A stretch of 64,000 nt of DNA from contig OX345644.1 in the NCBI GenBank assembly GCA_947044365.1, positions 6,455,077-6,519,076 on the forward strand, given 5' to 3'. Source of the DNA: Petrosia ficiformis (Eukaryota > Porifera > Demospongiae > Haplosclerida > Petrosiidae). Below the pieces are notes generated by a model. That model was given only the letters and a program-made list of their open reading frames with translations, was not told where the DNA came from and did not search any database. The first letter of the stretch is position 1. Every line of letters begins with the position of its first letter. Position numbers and translations under genes: made by a program. This document shows, one piece after another, positions 63,001 to 64,000 of the stretch.

Positions 63001-63966
63001 GAATGTTTCTGTTTACTCCGATATCTTGCAGCTGATAACGAAAGTGTATGTGTAAAAATATAGATGTAATTATGCAATGAAGTTTATAATTATTTGTTAA
63101 TTTAAAAATTTTTTTTATTTTGTAGGTGCAAAAACGTTTATTCAATCGGATCGATGATCTTTTGGAAGTTAAAGTACCCGGAGCAGCCCTAGCTGATGTA
63201 GCTGATCTCTTGACTGAGGTACATGCATGTAGTATACAATGTATAAATAATTATTCCCTTAACATTAACAATATATGTTAGGTTTTCACTGGAGGACCAG
63301 AACTTATCCTCAAAGTAACAGAAGCTCATGTCGAAAAGATCTTTGAAATTATCATACATAATGATGATTCAACTGTAAAAGCTCAGTTTATGATTACACT
63401 ACAAGCAATGACGAAGGTAATATATATCATTGCATAAAGAGTCATACCAATATTCCACAATCTATGATATTGTTAGATTGAGGAGCTTGATCTACCAGTG
63501 GGACGTAATCAGGCACTTATTGTAAAGAACTTTTGTCGTTTTCGTGATACTTTCTGTCCAGAGGTGTTAGCTGAAGGAAAAGACACAGAAACTAAACGAA
63601 TGCATATATTGACTGAAGTATGTAGTTTCAATGGATAAATGAAGAACAAAAAAGATTAACAATTGAATAAATGAATGAATGGAAGAATGAATGAATGAAT
63701 GAATGAATGAATGAATGAATGAATAAATGAATGAATGAATGAATGAATAAATGAATGAATGAATGAATGTATAAATGATTTGATGAATAAATGAATGATA
63801 AATGCAAATATCACCTAACAATGTTCATTCCCTCTCAGCCTGAAGACACTTCTGATCTCGAAGTACTCCTCAGTGCTACTGATCTGTTGGCAGCCTGTGC
63901 CGAGAGTAAAAATCTCTTCATTGAGTCTGTTTGTCAGAATATATTCTCTATTGAAGAACTGGTTGA
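50063..63966 (+). CDS. ITPR: IP3 receptor paralogue C (3'-truncated by window, exons 1-40)
   Basis: Near-identical copy of gene B. All forty exons have intact splice sites. Lengths equal those of B except exon 2 (+6), 4 (-6), 7 (-3) and 32 (+18), so the frame is open for 4037 nt (1345 codons). No premature stop was found, and the gene looks functional as far as it can be seen. The start ATG 50063 opens [19 protein letters not shown]. Many introns align with B throughout, but several have independent insertions: intron 4 (about 51358-51542), intron 20 (850 bp foldback) and intron 33 (186-bp element). The channel part lies beyond the window, so the filter sequence of C is unknown. Exon 40 ends at 63966 and the last 34 bases are intron. 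Confidence 0.93.
51358..51542. mobile_element. Small inverted-repeat element, gene C intron 4
   Basis: CAGTGTTCTGCAC at the left and GTGGGCAGAACAC at the right are imperfect inverted repeats. AAATAC flanks both ends. Gene B intron 4 has unrelated sequence at this point. A hAT-type end is possible, but the target duplication is only 6 bp by eye, so classification is weak. Confidence 0.45.
52146..52330. repeat. Interspersed repeat (CACCTTGACCTCAG family), gene C intron 5
   Basis: Shares ordered blocks with 37494-37690 (CACCTTGACCTCAGAAAAAT, ATAACTTTAGTTT, TTTTTCC). Gene B intron 5 keeps only a short degenerate piece near 23560. Confidence 0.6.
53003..53115 (+). repeat. tRNA-derived SINE-like element, gene C intron 6
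   Basis: AGTGGCTTAATTGGTTA resembles an RNA polymerase III A box (53003-53019). GGGTTCAAATCC at 53058-53069 fits the B box, about 50 nt downstream. A second GGGTTCAAATCC at about 53090-53101 indicates an internal partial duplication. Gene B intron 6 has a decayed version (TGTGGCTTTTTTG... TGCAAATCCAGTCTAAG, about 23953-24025). It is not a functional tRNA, because no acceptor stem is seen. Confidence 0.5.
54355..56836 (+). CDS. ITPR: Gene C exons 10-20: IP3-binding core
   Basis: Exons: 54355-54448, 54632-54733, 54791-54873, 55070-55141, 55467-55548, 55606-55685, 55829-55879, 55934-56008, 56158-56301, 56613-56668, 56722-56836. The pocket residues are the same as in B: Arg kept in [11 protein letters not shown], Cys at the K249 position, [12 protein letters not shown] (Lys-Lys-Arg at 504/508/511), and DSRKNE (Ser-Arg-Lys at 567-569). 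The unusual pocket is therefore not a private mutation of B. Confidence 0.9.
54475..54545 (+). repeat. (GGAT)n microsatellite, gene C intron 10
   Basis: Imperfect GGATGGATGG array at the position matching 25420-25485 in gene B. Confidence 0.85.
56880..56975. repeat. AGTTAACTAAAAC-family remnant, gene C intron 20
   Basis: TTTAGTTGTTTTAGCTAGTTAG aligns with the gene B copy at 27945 and is then interrupted by unrelated inserted sequence. Confidence 0.45.
56985..57780. mobile_element. Large foldback insertion in gene C intron 20
   Basis: This intron is 1201 nt against 345 nt in gene B. The extra sequence is built of nested inverted repeats. A 28-bp near-perfect pair lies at 57158-57185 and 57215-57242 (GTGCTATATCAGATTTATAA). 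A second pair around GGCATGACATAACCTAT lies near 57460-57550. Outer arms (about 57143-57330 against 57640-57775) share ATAACAC(A/G)CCTACTC, TAATCACCTC and TTCTCCTA-type blocks in inverted order. Non-coding. Exact borders are uncertain. Confidence 0.65.
58038..62114 (+). CDS. ITPR: Gene C exons 21-33: first armadillo/RIH region
   Basis: Exons: 58038-58093, 58287-58353, 58411-58480, 58697-58734, 59165-59326, 59458-59511, 59579-59782, 60158-60289, 60350-60530, 60810-60897, 61029-61083, 61440-61594, 61910-62114. Exons are almost the same as B, except exon 25 (last third differs: [17 protein letters not shown]) and exon 32, where [13 protein letters not shown] sequence adds six residues. Introns 22-24 match B almost base for base. 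Confidence 0.9.
59808..59975. repeat. AGTTAACTAAAAC-family repeat, gene C intron 27
   Basis: Same copy as 30130-30310 in gene B (TTTAACTAAACTATAACTAA at the left edge), with small indels. Confidence 0.7.
62142..62327. mobile_element. 186-bp inverted-repeat element, gene C intron 33
   Basis: CAGTGTTAAAGTCCGTTCAC at the left and ...GAACATGAATGACTTTAGCACTG at the right are imperfect inverted repeats. Both arms include GACCTCA/TGAGG(C), linking it to the TTCACCTTGACCTCAG family. Gene B intron 33 is only 87 nt and has no such insert. The flanks GCTAACAA and CCCTACAA are at best a decayed 8-bp target duplication. Confidence 0.6.
62387..63966 (+). CDS. ITPR: Gene C exons 34-40: start of the central helical region
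   Basis: Exons: 62387-62606, 62767-62847, 62966-63045, 63126-63218, 63282-63416, 63477-63617, 63839-63966. Encodes the same [20 protein letters not shown] and [18 protein letters not shown] segments as B. The remainder (equivalent to B exons 41-72) is outside the window. Confidence 0.9.
63660..63795 (+). repeat. (GAAT)n microsatellite, gene C intron 39
   Basis: ATGAATGA repeats, longer than in the matching gene B intron (33690-33790), which shows length change since duplication. Confidence 0.9.
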
Positions 63967-64000
63967 GTAAGTAGATAAGAAAATGTAATACGACCAATAA

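Noticed and set aside
1..64000. Ryanodine receptor identity for the genes
   Set aside because: Complete gene B is 2675 residues, lacks SPRY and RyR repeat domains, and follows IP3R domain order.
1..64000. CRISPR arrays, operons or prokaryotic genes
   Set aside because: Repeats are microsatellites or transposon ends without spacers, and all coding sequence is spliced.

Overview
The window comes from a eukaryotic nuclear genome. It is AT-rich, all coding sequence is broken into short exons (about 27-237 nt) by GT-AG introns, and the introns are full of microsatellites and small non-autonomous transposable elements. The only proteins encoded belong to the inositol 1,4,5-trisphosphate receptor (IP3R/ITPR) family of intracellular calcium-release channels, which points to an animal. 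The compact introns and divergent family members would suit an invertebrate, perhaps an early-branching one such as a sponge. That placement is inference and cannot be settled from this window.

Layout, all on the + strand: (1) gene A, 5'-truncated by the window edge, 52 exons from 108 to a stop at 21287-21289; (2) a 308-bp intergenic gap with a TATA box and an ETS-like site; (3) gene B, complete, 72 exons from ATG 21598 to stop 44668-44670, summing to 8028 nt (2675 residues) with no break in frame; (4) about 1.7 kb of spacer holding a polyadenylation signal and a 0.6-kb inverted-repeat element; (5) a pseudogene fragment, 46352-49754, copied from the last seven exons of gene A, with the S6 helix deleted; (6) a second copy of the A-B intergenic promoter; (7) gene C, a near-identical copy of gene B, running from ATG 50063 through exon 40 (63966) and off the right edge.

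The order A | B | A-tail pseudogene | C, with the promoter spacer duplicated as well, shows that a segment reaching from the 3' end of an A-type gene through a B-type gene was duplicated in tandem. B and C are the recent pair and align even in many introns. A is an older paralogue.

Functionally, each gene encodes the usual IP3R layout: N-terminal beta-trefoil, IP3-binding core, long alpha-helical regulatory region, six-helix channel and CFIC...H-x4-H linker with a helical tail. Two features are unusual. The GGGVGD-type selectivity filter is absent from A and B, where the position reads YGL(L/I)DN(L/I)GL. The IP3 pocket of B and C keeps some known ligand-contact residues but has lost others. 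The array may therefore encode channels with altered permeation and ligand response. The introns also hold three MITEs with perfect 8-bp target-site duplications, a pair of related 0.8-kb foldback elements, and several further repeat families.
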